Made by a program: the position numbers and the translations under genes
The notes under the pieces: generated by a model
What the model was told of the DNA's origin: nothing
What the model saw: the letters and a program-made list of their open reading frames with translations, nothing else
Databases searched by the model: none
Part shown: one piece after another, positions 44,359 to 52,169 of the stretch
Layout of the letters: every line of letters begins with the position of its first letter
How positions within the stretch are numbered: the stretch's first letter is position 1
Assembly: GCF_003435815.1 (NCBI RefSeq)
Contig: NZ_QTUV01000003.1
Location: forward strand, 3,297 to 67,296
Length of the DNA: 64,000 nucleotides
From: Dorea sp. AM10-31
GTDB lineage: Bacteria; Bacillota; Clostridia; Lachnospirales; Lachnospiraceae
Direction: 5' to 3'

Positions 44359-44853
44359 ATGAAATGTGATGTGGATACGTTCGCGCGGATGTATGAAGAG
44401 ATTTATAAAGATTTGTATCGATTTGCATTGTGTATGATGAAAAATGAACAGGATGCAGAGGATGCGGTGAGTGATGCGGTACTTTCCGGGTATGAGAACA
44501 TCCGGAAACTCCGGGATGAGAAGGCTTTTAAAAGCTGGATGTTTACAATACTGGCGAACACATGTAAGAAGAAACTGCAAAATAGAAGCAGAAAGTTTCG
44601 TATGGAGAAGGATATGGAGTCGTCAGAGTCGGAGAGAAATAATTTTGGAACCGGACATCCGGATTATGGAATATCCGTAGATGTGCAACGTGCATTTTTG
44701 CATTTGTCTGAGGAAGAGCAGACAATCATTGCGCTGTCTGTATTTGGTGGATATAACAGCAAAGAAATCGGCGAAATGCTGAAGCTGAATGCCAATACGG
44801 TACGGTCTAAGAGAAGCCGCGGACTTGAAAAGATGGAATGTATATTAGCGTAG
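44359..44853 (+). CDS. ECF sigma-70 factor
   Basis: 164 residues. Region 2 (about 10-75: LYRFALCMMKNEQDAEDAVSDA, then FKSWMFTILANTCKK) and region 4 (about 110-160: EIGEMLKLNANTVRSKRSRGL). GGGAGGT precedes the ATG. The stop is 18 bases from the start of a membrane protein gene, the usual sigma/anti-sigma layout, so activity is probably controlled by that protein. Confidence 0.92.
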   Translation: MKCDVDTFARMYEEIYKDLYRFALCMMKNEQDAEDAVSDAVLSGYENIRKLRDEKAFKSWMFTILANTCKKKLQNRSRKFRMEKDMESSESERNNFGTGHPDYGISVDVQRAFLHLSEEEQTIIALSVFGGYNSKEIGEMLKLNANTVRSKRSRGLEKMECILA

Positions 44854-44871
44854 GGAAAAGGAGCGTGCAAT

Positions 44872-46791
44872 ATGGAGAAAAGAGAACAGAATCTCTTGTA
44901 TAAGATAGAAGTGGGCAGCGAAAATGTAGTAGTTCCGGATAGCCTGAAGCCGGAAAATATGAAGAAAAAACTGGAACAGTGTGCGTGGGAAGAACGCAGG
45001 AGAAAAAGACGCAGACAGTGGAAGTTCGCGGGTGCGGCAGCAGCCGGTATTGTATTGGTGGCAGGAATCACAGTATACCAGAATCGGACGAGAATGGTAA
45101 AATCGGATTCGGCTGTGATAAACAGTGCTGATTCTTCGGATGGTGTAGTGGCAAAGTCTGTTGAGAAATGTCCGGTAAACAAGGGGAATCAGGAAAACCA
45201 GAAATATTATGCAAAAAGCTACAAAGAAATCCGTAAATATATAGAAGCGAGTGAGAAAGAGGAAACTGCCAAAGGAAGCACAAAAGAACAACTGTTATGC
45301 GCAGACGCGACAGGAGATTATTCAAATACGAATGTGCGTCAGGAAGGTGTAGATGAAGCGGACGTGGCAAAGACGGATGGTCGTTATCTCTATGTGTTAG
45401 AGGATGACGGAGACTATGTTTCTATCGTAGACACGAAAACAAATATGAAAAAAATCAGTGAGATTAAGGCACCGAAGGATGAAACTATCGAGGAATTTTA
45501 CCTGATAGAAAAAAATAAAAAAGTAGTAATGATATGCAGTAATTCATCGGATGATGATTATGAAGATGTGGAAGATGTTACCAGGAGCTCTTTAATAAGT
45601 AAACAAACAGAAGAAACCCAAGTAGTGACTTACGATGTGCAGGATAAGAAACATCCAAAAAAAGTGGGTAAAGTATCCCAAAGTGGAGAGTATGAATCTT
45701 CGAGGATTTCGGATGGGTATCTGTATATTTTCTCAAATTATTGGGTGCCGGAAAACTGGAAGAAAAAGCATCCGGAGACGTATATCCCTTACGTAGATGA
45801 TAGTTTGATGAAAGCGAAAGATATTTGTTTGCCGGATGGAATGAAGGGATGCATGTATGAAATTGTTTCGTCAATTAATCTGAAACAGCCGGATAAGATC
45901 GCAGACAGCAAAGCTATTTTTTCAGAAGGCGGAGACGCATATGTAAGCAACAAAAATATTTACTATTATGAAGAAGAATGGACTGGCAACGGAAAGCAGG
46001 AGAAGACATTACTCCGTAAACTATCTTACAAAAAAGGAAAACTGGCGGTTGTTGCGCAGAAGACATTCAGAGGATATCTGAATGATTCATTTTCGATTGA
46101 TGAATATGATGGATATCTCCGCATGGTTGTGGCGAGAGGTAAGACAAATGCGGTCTATGTCCTGGATCAGAAATTAAAGCTGACCGGAAAGATTACAAAC
46201 CTTGCGAAAGACGAGCGCGTGTATTCTGCAAGATTTTTAGGAGATACAGGATATTTTGTTACTTATAAAGAAACGGATCCGCTGTTTTCGGTAGACTTAT
46301 CTAATCCGAAGAATCCGAAGATCCTTGGGCGCTTAAAAATACCGGGATTTTCCAATTACCTGCATTTCTATGGAGAAGATAAGCTTCTTGGCATCGGAAT
46401 GGATGTAGATAAGAAAGGTGATGTAACAGATGGTGTGAAGCTGTCCATGTTTGATATTTCCGATAAAAAAAATGTGAAAGAGGAACATAAGTATACACTG
46501 AAAGATGTTTATAGTACAGATGTGGAATGGGATTATAAAGCGGCGCTTATTGATGTGGAAAAAAATATAATCGGCTTCCCGGCAGGAGGAGAAAACAGAC
46601 AAATGTATTATTTATTCAGCTATACAGAAGAAAAGGGATTTCAGTGTAACATGAAAGAAAAGATTTATGGAAGTGATGCGTTATCGACAAGAGGCATATA
46701 TATTAAAGACCGTCTATATGTAATCCATGGAAATGTACTGAAAGCATACAGCCTGAAGACATATAAGAAAGTTGATGACTGTCTGTTGTAA
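44872..46791 (+). CDS. membrane-anchored beta-propeller protein, likely regulator of the ECF sigma
   Basis: 639 residues. Cytoplasmic N-terminus (1-50) with a short helical segment, one membrane helix (about 53-67), then a large extracytoplasmic beta-propeller domain with the family signature TNVRQEGVDEADVAKTDGRY (about 148-167). This matches the secreted beta-propeller family PF09826. The coupling to an ECF sigma gene suggests an anti-sigma factor whose propeller senses an outside signal. The N-terminus does not show an obvious ZAS zinc motif. Confidence 0.82.
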   Translation: MEKREQNLLYKIEVGSENVVVPDSLKPENMKKKLEQCAWEERRRKRRRQWKFAGAAAAGIVLVAGITVYQNRTRMVKSDSAVINSADSSDGVVAKSVEKCPVNKGNQENQKYYAKSYKEIRKYIEASEKEETAKGSTKEQLLCADATGDYSNTNVRQEGVDEADVAKTDGRYLYVLEDDGDYVSIVDTKTNMKKISEIKAPKDETIEEFYLIEKNKKVVMICSNSSDDDYEDVEDVTRSSLISKQTEETQVVTYDVQDKKHPKKVGKVSQSGEYESSRISDGYLYIFSNYWVPENWKKKHPETYIPYVDDSLMKAKDICLPDGMKGCMYEIVSSINLKQPDKIADSKAIFSEGGDAYVSNKNIYYYEEEWTGNGKQEKTLLRKLSYKKGKLAVVAQKTFRGYLNDSFSIDEYDGYLRMVVARGKTNAVYVLDQKLKLTGKITNLAKDERVYSARFLGDTGYFVTYKETDPLFSVDLSNPKNPKILGRLKIPGFSNYLHFYGEDKLLGIGMDVDKKGDVTDGVKLSMFDISDKKNVKEEHKYTLKDVYSTDVEWDYKAALIDVEKNIIGFPAGGENRQMYYLFSYTEEKGFQCNMKEKIYGSDALSTRGIYIKDRLYVIHGNVLKAYSLKTYKKVDDCLL

Positions 46792-46898
46792 ACGGAATTT
46801 ACGCTGTAAATATAATTGTTGACTGGGTGCTGCATACTGTTGCAACAAAAAAAGAATTTTAATCTTATAATATGTAAATAGCAGATATGAAAAATAAA

Positions 46899-46966
46899 GA
46901 AAACCTTCGGCAAAGGATTCCTGATTTACATGAGGTGAAAAAGGAACCGATATGTCGGAGGTTTTC
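46899..46966 (-). terminator. terminator downstream of bioY
   Basis: GAAAACCTTCGGCA (46899-46912) pairs with TGTCGGAGGTTTTC (46953-46966) at 12 of 14 positions. On the minus strand the stem is followed by CTTTATTTTTC, so it fits bioY better than the plus-strand gene. Confidence 0.65.
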
Positions 46967-47044
46967 TCTGTTTGGGCTCCGAATGAAAGTGCCAATTGCA
47001 AATTCAGTTGGGGCTCTATAGGGCTAAGATTTGGCTAAATCGAT

Positions 47045-47602
47045 TTATTTTATTGCAGACAGACGGCTTCTTAAGATCGGTCCTACAATCATAGCGATAA
47101 TGATCTTAACAGCATCTCCGGCAAGATACGGAAGCACGCCGACAGATAATCCTGCCATGAAAGAAATATGCATCTGGTAAGCAAGCCATGCAGTTCCGAA
47201 AATGTAAGCAACAGCAAGACCGAGTACCATGCCAAGAACAGCCGGAAGCTTTTTGCCGCCAAATTTGTTAGTACCGATTCCTGCGATTATCGTCATAAAA
47301 ATGAATCCAATCAGATATCCGCCAGTCGGTCCGGCAAGCTTTTCAAGTCCACCGGTAAAACCGGAAAATACAGGCAGACCTGCAATTCCGAGAAGCAGAT
47401 AAATGATATAGCTGAAAAGTGCATCATTCCAGGAAAGAATAAAAACAGCGATATATATAACCAGATTTGTCAGTGAAATCGGCACCGGACTGACTGGAAT
47501 TGGAATAGCAAATGGTGCCAGAATACAGATAACGGCAGTGATCAAAGCAATCTCTACCATACGTTTTGTAGTAAAAGCTGATTTAGTAGTTGATGTTTCC
47601 AT
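47045..47602 (-). CDS. bioY: biotin transporter substrate-binding protein BioY
   Basis: 185 residues from the ATG at 47602 behind AAAGGA. Six hydrophobic segments; GPTGGYLIGF and the LPYLAGDAVKI region are BioY signatures. It is the S-component of an ECF-type biotin importer, working with a shared energising module (EcfAA'T) that is not in this window. The promoter carries a BirA-type operator, so expression should fall when biotin is plentiful. Confidence 0.94.
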   Translation of the reverse strand: METSTTKSAFTTKRMVEIALITAVICILAPFAIPIPVSPVPISLTNLVIYIAVFILSWNDALFSYIIYLLLGIAGLPVFSGFTGGLEKLAGPTGGYLIGFIFMTIIAGIGTNKFGGKKLPAVLGMVLGLAVAYIFGTAWLAYQMHISFMAGLSVGVLPYLAGDAVKIIIAMIVGPILRSRLSAIK

Positions 47603-47663
47603 GTAAAAAGTCCTTTCTGTGATGTGAGTTTGTTCGTACAATAATCATTTATTTAACAAAGTC

Positions 47664-47717
47664 ATTATAATTGTAGATATGAAGAATGTCAACTATAAAA
47701 ATATAAAGGTTAACAAT
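47664..47717 (-). promoter_or_regulatory. bioY promoter with BirA operator
   Basis: On the minus strand: TTGACA (47687-47692), 17-base spacer, TATAAT (47664-47669), both perfect. ATTGTTAACC (47708-47717) and AGTTGACATT (47685-47694) form the two half sites of a Firmicutes BirA operator, 13 bases apart; the second covers the -35 box. Confidence 0.8.
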
Positions 47718-47741
47718 TAAGAGTCGAAAGATGTCATAAAA

Positions 47742-47897
47742 TCACTCCCTGACAAGCACATCGAATTTGTCATCATTTAAATACATATCCAGTTTAATGA
47801 AACGTCCCGATTCTGGAAGCTTTGACACAGCGTGGATTGCATTTTTTATTTTGATATAGATATCGGTCACTTTCAATAAAATTGTCTTGTTATTCAC
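47742..47897 (-). CDS. doubtful short ORF (51 residues)
   Basis: Not recognised. From a GTG at 47897 without a clear ribosome site, reading MNNKTILLKVTDIYIKIK and later LPESGRFIKLDMYLNDDK. It ends 25 bases before the bioY operator. The composition looks coding, so it may be the 3' remnant of a larger gene. Confidence 0.28.
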   Translation of the reverse strand: MNNKTILLKVTDIYIKIKNAIHAVSKLPESGRFIKLDMYLNDDKFDVLVRE

Positions 47898-47961
47898 ATT
47901 GAAAAAACGGCATGTCACGCAGACGGAGCGCGCAGAGGATGAGCCAGTGAGCGTGGAAGTT

Positions 47962-48072
47962 ATGGCAGAAAAAGCTGCAAATTATATAGAAGAGGAGTAT
48001 GGAGATGATGATTTTGAGTCTGTTTGTTATGGTTTGAAAATGTTATGCTATGTATCAGAAGAACATGAATAA
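47962..48072 (+). CDS. doubtful short ORF (36 residues)
   Basis: Not recognised. An ATG at 47962 (GGAAG before it) opens a short acidic frame, MAEKAANYIEEEYGDDDFES and onward, to a TAA at 48070. The same frame is open upstream to a TTG at 47887. It may be a gene remnant opposite the previous ORF. Confidence 0.25.
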   Translation: MAEKAANYIEEEYGDDDFESVCYGLKMLCYVSEEHE

Positions 48073-48147
48073 AAAGTCAGAATTGACAGATAATAATAAA
48101 ATAACAATGATGAAATAAAATAATAAAATAAAAATATAAAAATAGTG

Positions 48148-48176
48148 TTGACAAAACAAAGGCGCGGTGCTATTAT
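48148..48176 (+). promoter_or_regulatory. strong sigma-A promoter in a gene-poor region
   Basis: TTGACA at 48148-48153, 17-base spacer, TATTAT at 48171-48176. It drives a transcript of about 525 bases up to the terminator at 48673-48711 with only one very short ORF. Confidence 0.75.
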
Positions 48177-48303
48177 AAAGTCAATCCAAAAGAGATACGA
48201 AATCTAAAAATCAAATAAAAGAAGATCTGACGAGAAAGGATTTTCGAAATAACATTTGAGAGATTTGAAGATTTGGAAATTCATGTAAAGGAGGCTTATT
48301 CCG

Positions 48304-48393
48304 TTGGACAGTTTAATCGATTCATCAATTCAATATGTTAGTGGTATGGCAGAGAATGATTCCCGAAAAATAAGCCTTTACCATAGAAGTTAG
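48304..48393 (+). CDS. candidate leader peptide or small protein (29 residues)
   Basis: TTG start 9 bases after AAGGAGG (48288-48294). The product begins MDSLIDSSIQYVSGMAENDS and ends LYHRS. The ribosome region TAAAGG(AG)GCTTATT at 48286-48300 is complementary to AATAAGCCTTTA at 48368-48379 inside the ORF's 3' end, which would hide the ribosome site behind a bulged AG. Not recognised. Confidence 0.4.
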   Translation: MDSLIDSSIQYVSGMAENDSRKISLYHRS

Positions 48394-48672
48394 AATCCGG
48401 TAAGATTAGAATGGAAGAAAAAAAGAAATCGGAGATGTCAAAAAACCGGAAGATAGAATAAAGAGTTACATCTGCACAGACATATTGGAAATAAATACCA
48501 CAGATAGAAGAAAAACGAGTAAAACTTATGTGAAGTTATAAAATGTGTAAAGAAACATTTTATACATACCCCTTACTCATCCTTAAAAATAGAAAGGAAA
48601 AGGTTACGGGAATTGGTAATAATATTTCCTCCGATTTAATATAATAATAAATATGATAAAATTCAATATAAG

Positions 48673-48711
48673 ATAGCCATTGCAATCAGGAACGACTGTA
48701 ATGGCTATTTT
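48673..48711 (+). terminator. terminator of the short transcription unit
   Basis: ATAGCCATTGCA pairs with TGTAATGGCTAT, with one mismatch, followed by TTTTAATG. The interval 48394-48672 holds no ORF with a ribosome site that I can support. Confidence 0.7.
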
Positions 48712-48846
48712 AATGTTACATTTTTGTAATATTTTTTTAACAAATAGAGCGTATATTTTGACAATGCTAATACCATATGCTAAACTTATATCATCTTTAA
48801 ATATAGTAAAATAGTAGAAATATAATTAAATTTTGAGGTGAGAAAT

Positions 48847-51800
48847 TTGGATAAATATGAATATCGGGTTAAGACCGAGCAGATGCTCGAATACGTGGAG
48901 CAGAAGCAGTATAAAAAAGCTATGGAGATCGCAGATACGATTGACTGGCGCAGAGTAAAAAATGCATCCATGTTGAATACCGTCAGTGAGATTTACGAAT
49001 GTAACGGAGAGTATCAGAAGAGCAGGGATGTGCTGTTCCTGGCATATGACCGTGCACCTGGAAGCCGTAAAGTTATATACCGGTTAGGTCTTCTGGCATT
49101 GAAACTGGAGGACACACAGGAAGCTTCTGACTGTTATGAAGAATTTGTTAAAGTGGCACCGCGTGATCCGAATCAGTATATTTTGAAATATAAGATTCTG
49201 AAAACACAGGGAGCTGATCTGGAAGAACAGATTCGTGCGCTGGAAGATTTCAAGAAATCTGAATATGTTGAGAAATGGGCATATGAACTGGCATTATTGT
49301 ATCACGAGGCAGGAATGACAGCGAAGTGTCTGGAAGAATGTGATGATCTGATCTTGTGGTTCAGTGAAGGCAAATATGTATATCAGGCGATGGAATTAAA
49401 GATGAAATACAAACCGCTGACTCCGCTTCAGCAGGAGAAGTATGATAGCAGACCTGGCGGAGTAAGACCGGAACCGGCATTTGACGAAGAGGATGCTGAG
49501 AGCGAAGAAGAGGATATGCCGGAAGAGAGTGCGGCAGAAGAGGCAGTCGAAGAAGAGAAAGCTTATGAAGCAGAACCGGAAGAAGTCGTAGAGGAAACTT
49601 GCGAAACAGAACCGGAAGAAGTTACCGAAGAAGCAGTGGAGCAGGAGGTTTACGAAGCAGAGCCGGAAGAAGTTGCAGAGGAAACTTATGAAGCAGAACC
49701 GGAAGAAGCGGCAGAGGACGTTTACGAAGCGGAGCCGGAAGAAGTTGCAGAGGAAGCTTACGAAGCGGAGCCGGAAGAAGTTGCAGAGGAAGCTTATGAA
49801 GCAGAGCCGGAAGAAGTTGCAGAAGAAGATGTTCCGCTGGAGACAATGGAACCTGCAAGTGATCCGGTACAGGAGATCAATATAGAAGAAAAGGCAATGG
49901 CTGAGAAGGAAGAAGAACTTCTGCTTGGCGGACAGATGAAGATTGAAGAGATCCTGCAGGAGTGGGAAGAAAAGCAGAAAGCAAATGCAGAAGCAATCAA
50001 AGAGCAGAAAGCCAAAGATGAAGCGCGTCTTGCAAAAGAAAGAGAAGAAGCAAGAAAACGCCGCGAAGCAGAACGACTTGAACTGGAGCGAAAGGCTGCT
50101 GAGGCTGAGGCAGAGCGCAAGCGTATAGCGGCAGAAAAAGAAGCAGCAAGAAAGCGTGCCGAGGAAGAAGCGAGAAGAAAAGCGGAAGAGGAAGCTGAGA
50201 GAAAGCGCAAAGCCGAGGAAGAAGCGAGAAGAAAGGCTGAAGAAGAAGCAGCAAGAAAGCGTGCCGAGGAAGAAGCAAGAAGAAAGGCTGAAGAAGAAAG
50301 AGCCAGAAAAGAAGCTGAAAAAGAAGCCGCTATCCAGGAAGCAGCCAAAAAGGCAGCAGAACGACTTGCAAAACAGCAGACAATGGGTAAGCCGGACGAG
50401 AAAGTTACAGAAGAAAAGAAAAATACACAGCGTCTGCCAGACGATATTTTAGATTTGGTAGAGCAGCTTGAAAGCAGAGCAGCAACACCTAAGACTTCAA
50501 AAATTGTACTGGATGAAGATCTGGATGATGAAGAAGATCTGGAAGATGCAGTATTTGGTGGAGCAGAAGATGACTTCGACGGTGATGATTTTATTGAGGA
50601 TGACTACAATGAAGAAGAATATGTAGAAGACTTCGATGAGGAATATGATGAAAATGATTTCGATGAAGAGAACTTTGACGAGGAGCCGGTAGAAGAAGAC
50701 TTCGACGAGGCTGATTTTGACGAAGGAGATTTCGGCGAGGAAGACTTTGATGAAGAGGATTTCGCAGAAGGCGGCGAAGATTTTGATGAGGCTGATTTTG
50801 ACGAAGGAGATTTCACAGAGGAAGGCTTTGATGAAGAGGATTTCGCAGAAGACGGCGAAGATTTTGATGAGGCTGATTTTGCTGAAGGAGATTTCGGCGA
50901 GGAAGACTTTGATGAAGCCGATTTTGCTGAAGAAGATTTTGAAGAAGCATCCGCGGAGGAAGAAGATTTCGTAGAAGGAGATTTCACAGAGGAAGATTTT
51001 GCAGAGCCGGAAGAAGTATCTGCAGAAGATGAGCCGGAAGAGGTTTCTTATGAAGAAGCTGAAGAAGAAGACTTTGATCTGGATGATTTCTTCAATGATG
51101 ACAAAGATGATGATACAGATCTCGGTGAAGCGCTTGAGATCGAGGAGCCTTCAGAGGCAGAGATACAGAAACGTATCAAGAAGTCTAAAGGTGGCGGAGT
51201 TCCGTTTGATACAGGATTTGTAGTAACCGGTCGTTATGACTTAAGTGCAACAAGTGAGATTGGTCTGAAAGCCGGACTTACAGAAGAACAGAAGAAGTTA
51301 TTCTCTTACTTTGTACCAGTCAGAGGTATGAGTGAGCAGATTGTAGAAGTTCTGGATAATGACCGCCGTGCACAGAGAGAAGGAACTTCCAAGACAGGAA
51401 ACCTTATGGTTATCGGAAGAAAAGGATCTGGTAAGACAGTTCTTGCTGTTGATATTGTAAAAGCAATCCAGAAACAGCGTAACCTGAAACAGGGTAAAGT
51501 TGCAATTGTAACAGGAGAGTCACTGAATAAGAAAGAGTTATCCAATATTATCCAGAAACTCCGTGGTGGAGCGATCATTATCGAAAAAGCCGGTAAGTTA
51601 AATTCCAGAACAGTAGAAGAGTTAAGCTATCTGATGGAAAGAAAGACAGGAGAGATGCTGTTTGTACTGGAAGATCAGAGAAAACCATTGGAACGTATTA
51701 TGACAGCTAATCCGGATTTCAAACGCAAGTTTACTTCAAAACTGGAGCTGCCGGTATTTATCAATGATGAGCTGGTAACATTCGGTCAGACATATGCGAA

Positions 51801-52032
51801 GGAAAATGGATATAAACTGGATGAAATGGGAATCCTTGCATTGTACAGCCGAATCGATGTAATGCAGAGAGAGGATCATGCCGTAACAGTTGCCGAGGTT
51901 AAAGAGATTATGGATGAAGCAATCGCTCATTCACAGAAAGCAAATGTAAAACATCTTGCAAGAAGAGTCTTTGGAAAAGGAACGGATCACGCAGACCGGA
52001 TCATCCTTAAAGAAGAGGATTTCAGAATTTAG
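48847..52032 (+). CDS. TPR, acidic-repeat and CbxX-like AAA domain protein
   Basis: 1061 residues from the TTG at 48847 (GAGGTG 6 bases before; GTG 48838 is an alternative). Domains: TPR-like helices (1-200), seven 12-residue acidic repeats of YEAEPEEVAEEA type (about 240-328), a K/R/E/A-rich coiled coil (about 368-513), a DF-D/E-E pentad tract (about 590-740), and an AAA domain (about 782-1058). The last has Walker A GRKGSGKT (857-864) and CbxX-like RKPLERIMTANPDFKRKF, but the Walker B reads AIIIEKAG with Lys914 in place of the catalytic acid. No signal peptide. Probably a scaffold-like ATP-binding protein. Own promoter not identified. Confidence 0.82.
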   Translation: MDKYEYRVKTEQMLEYVEQKQYKKAMEIADTIDWRRVKNASMLNTVSEIYECNGEYQKSRDVLFLAYDRAPGSRKVIYRLGLLALKLEDTQEASDCYEEFVKVAPRDPNQYILKYKILKTQGADLEEQIRALEDFKKSEYVEKWAYELALLYHEAGMTAKCLEECDDLILWFSEGKYVYQAMELKMKYKPLTPLQQEKYDSRPGGVRPEPAFDEEDAESEEEDMPEESAAEEAVEEEKAYEAEPEEVVEETCETEPEEVTEEAVEQEVYEAEPEEVAEETYEAEPEEAAEDVYEAEPEEVAEEAYEAEPEEVAEEAYEAEPEEVAEEDVPLETMEPASDPVQEINIEEKAMAEKEEELLLGGQMKIEEILQEWEEKQKANAEAIKEQKAKDEARLAKEREEARKRREAERLELERKAAEAEAERKRIAAEKEAARKRAEEEARRKAEEEAERKRKAEEEARRKAEEEAARKRAEEEARRKAEEERARKEAEKEAAIQEAAKKAAERLAKQQTMGKPDEKVTEEKKNTQRLPDDILDLVEQLESRAATPKTSKIVLDEDLDDEEDLEDAVFGGAEDDFDGDDFIEDDYNEEEYVEDFDEEYDENDFDEENFDEEPVEEDFDEADFDEGDFGEEDFDEEDFAEGGEDFDEADFDEGDFTEEGFDEEDFAEDGEDFDEADFAEGDFGEEDFDEADFAEEDFEEASAEEEDFVEGDFTEEDFAEPEEVSAEDEPEEVSYEEAEEEDFDLDDFFNDDKDDDTDLGEALEIEEPSEAEIQKRIKKSKGGGVPFDTGFVVTGRYDLSATSEIGLKAGLTEEQKKLFSYFVPVRGMSEQIVEVLDNDRRAQREGTSKTGNLMVIGRKGSGKTVLAVDIVKAIQKQRNLKQGKVAIVTGESLNKKELSNIIQKLRGGAIIIEKAGKLNSRTVEELSYLMERKTGEMLFVLEDQRKPLERIMTANPDFKRKFTSKLELPVFINDELVTFGQTYAKENGYKLDEMGILALYSRIDVMQREDHAVTVAEVKEIMDEAIAHSQKANVKHLARRVFGKGTDHADRIILKEEDFRI

Positions 52033-52069
52033 TTTGACAATAAAAATAAATTCAAACTATAAATGAGAA

Positions 52070-52113
52070 AAAAGAGTTTTGACAGATAATGTTTGTCAAA
52101 ACTCTTTCTTTTT
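52070..52113 (+). terminator. intrinsic terminator after the TPR/AAA gene
   Basis: AAAGAGTTTTGACA pairs with TGTCAAAACTCTTT across an 8-10 base loop and is followed by CTTTTT. Confidence 0.88.
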
Positions 52114-52169
52114 ACCTTGTTCTAACGTATAATAAATATATTACCATAAGAGTATGGGAAGGTGGAATT

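Noticed and set aside
48394..48672. tmRNA, 6S or other known structural RNA
   Set aside because: No tRNA-like end, no recognisable core; only a promoter, a short ORF and a terminator are supported.
49794..50348. 184-residue Ser/Ala-rich minus-strand ORF
   Set aside because: It is the antisense of the K/R/E/A-rich coiled-coil region of the TPR/AAA gene; composition explains the open frame.
50604..50987. 127-residue Ser/Lys-rich minus-strand ORF
   Set aside because: Antisense of the DF-acidic repeat tract; no start site or family.
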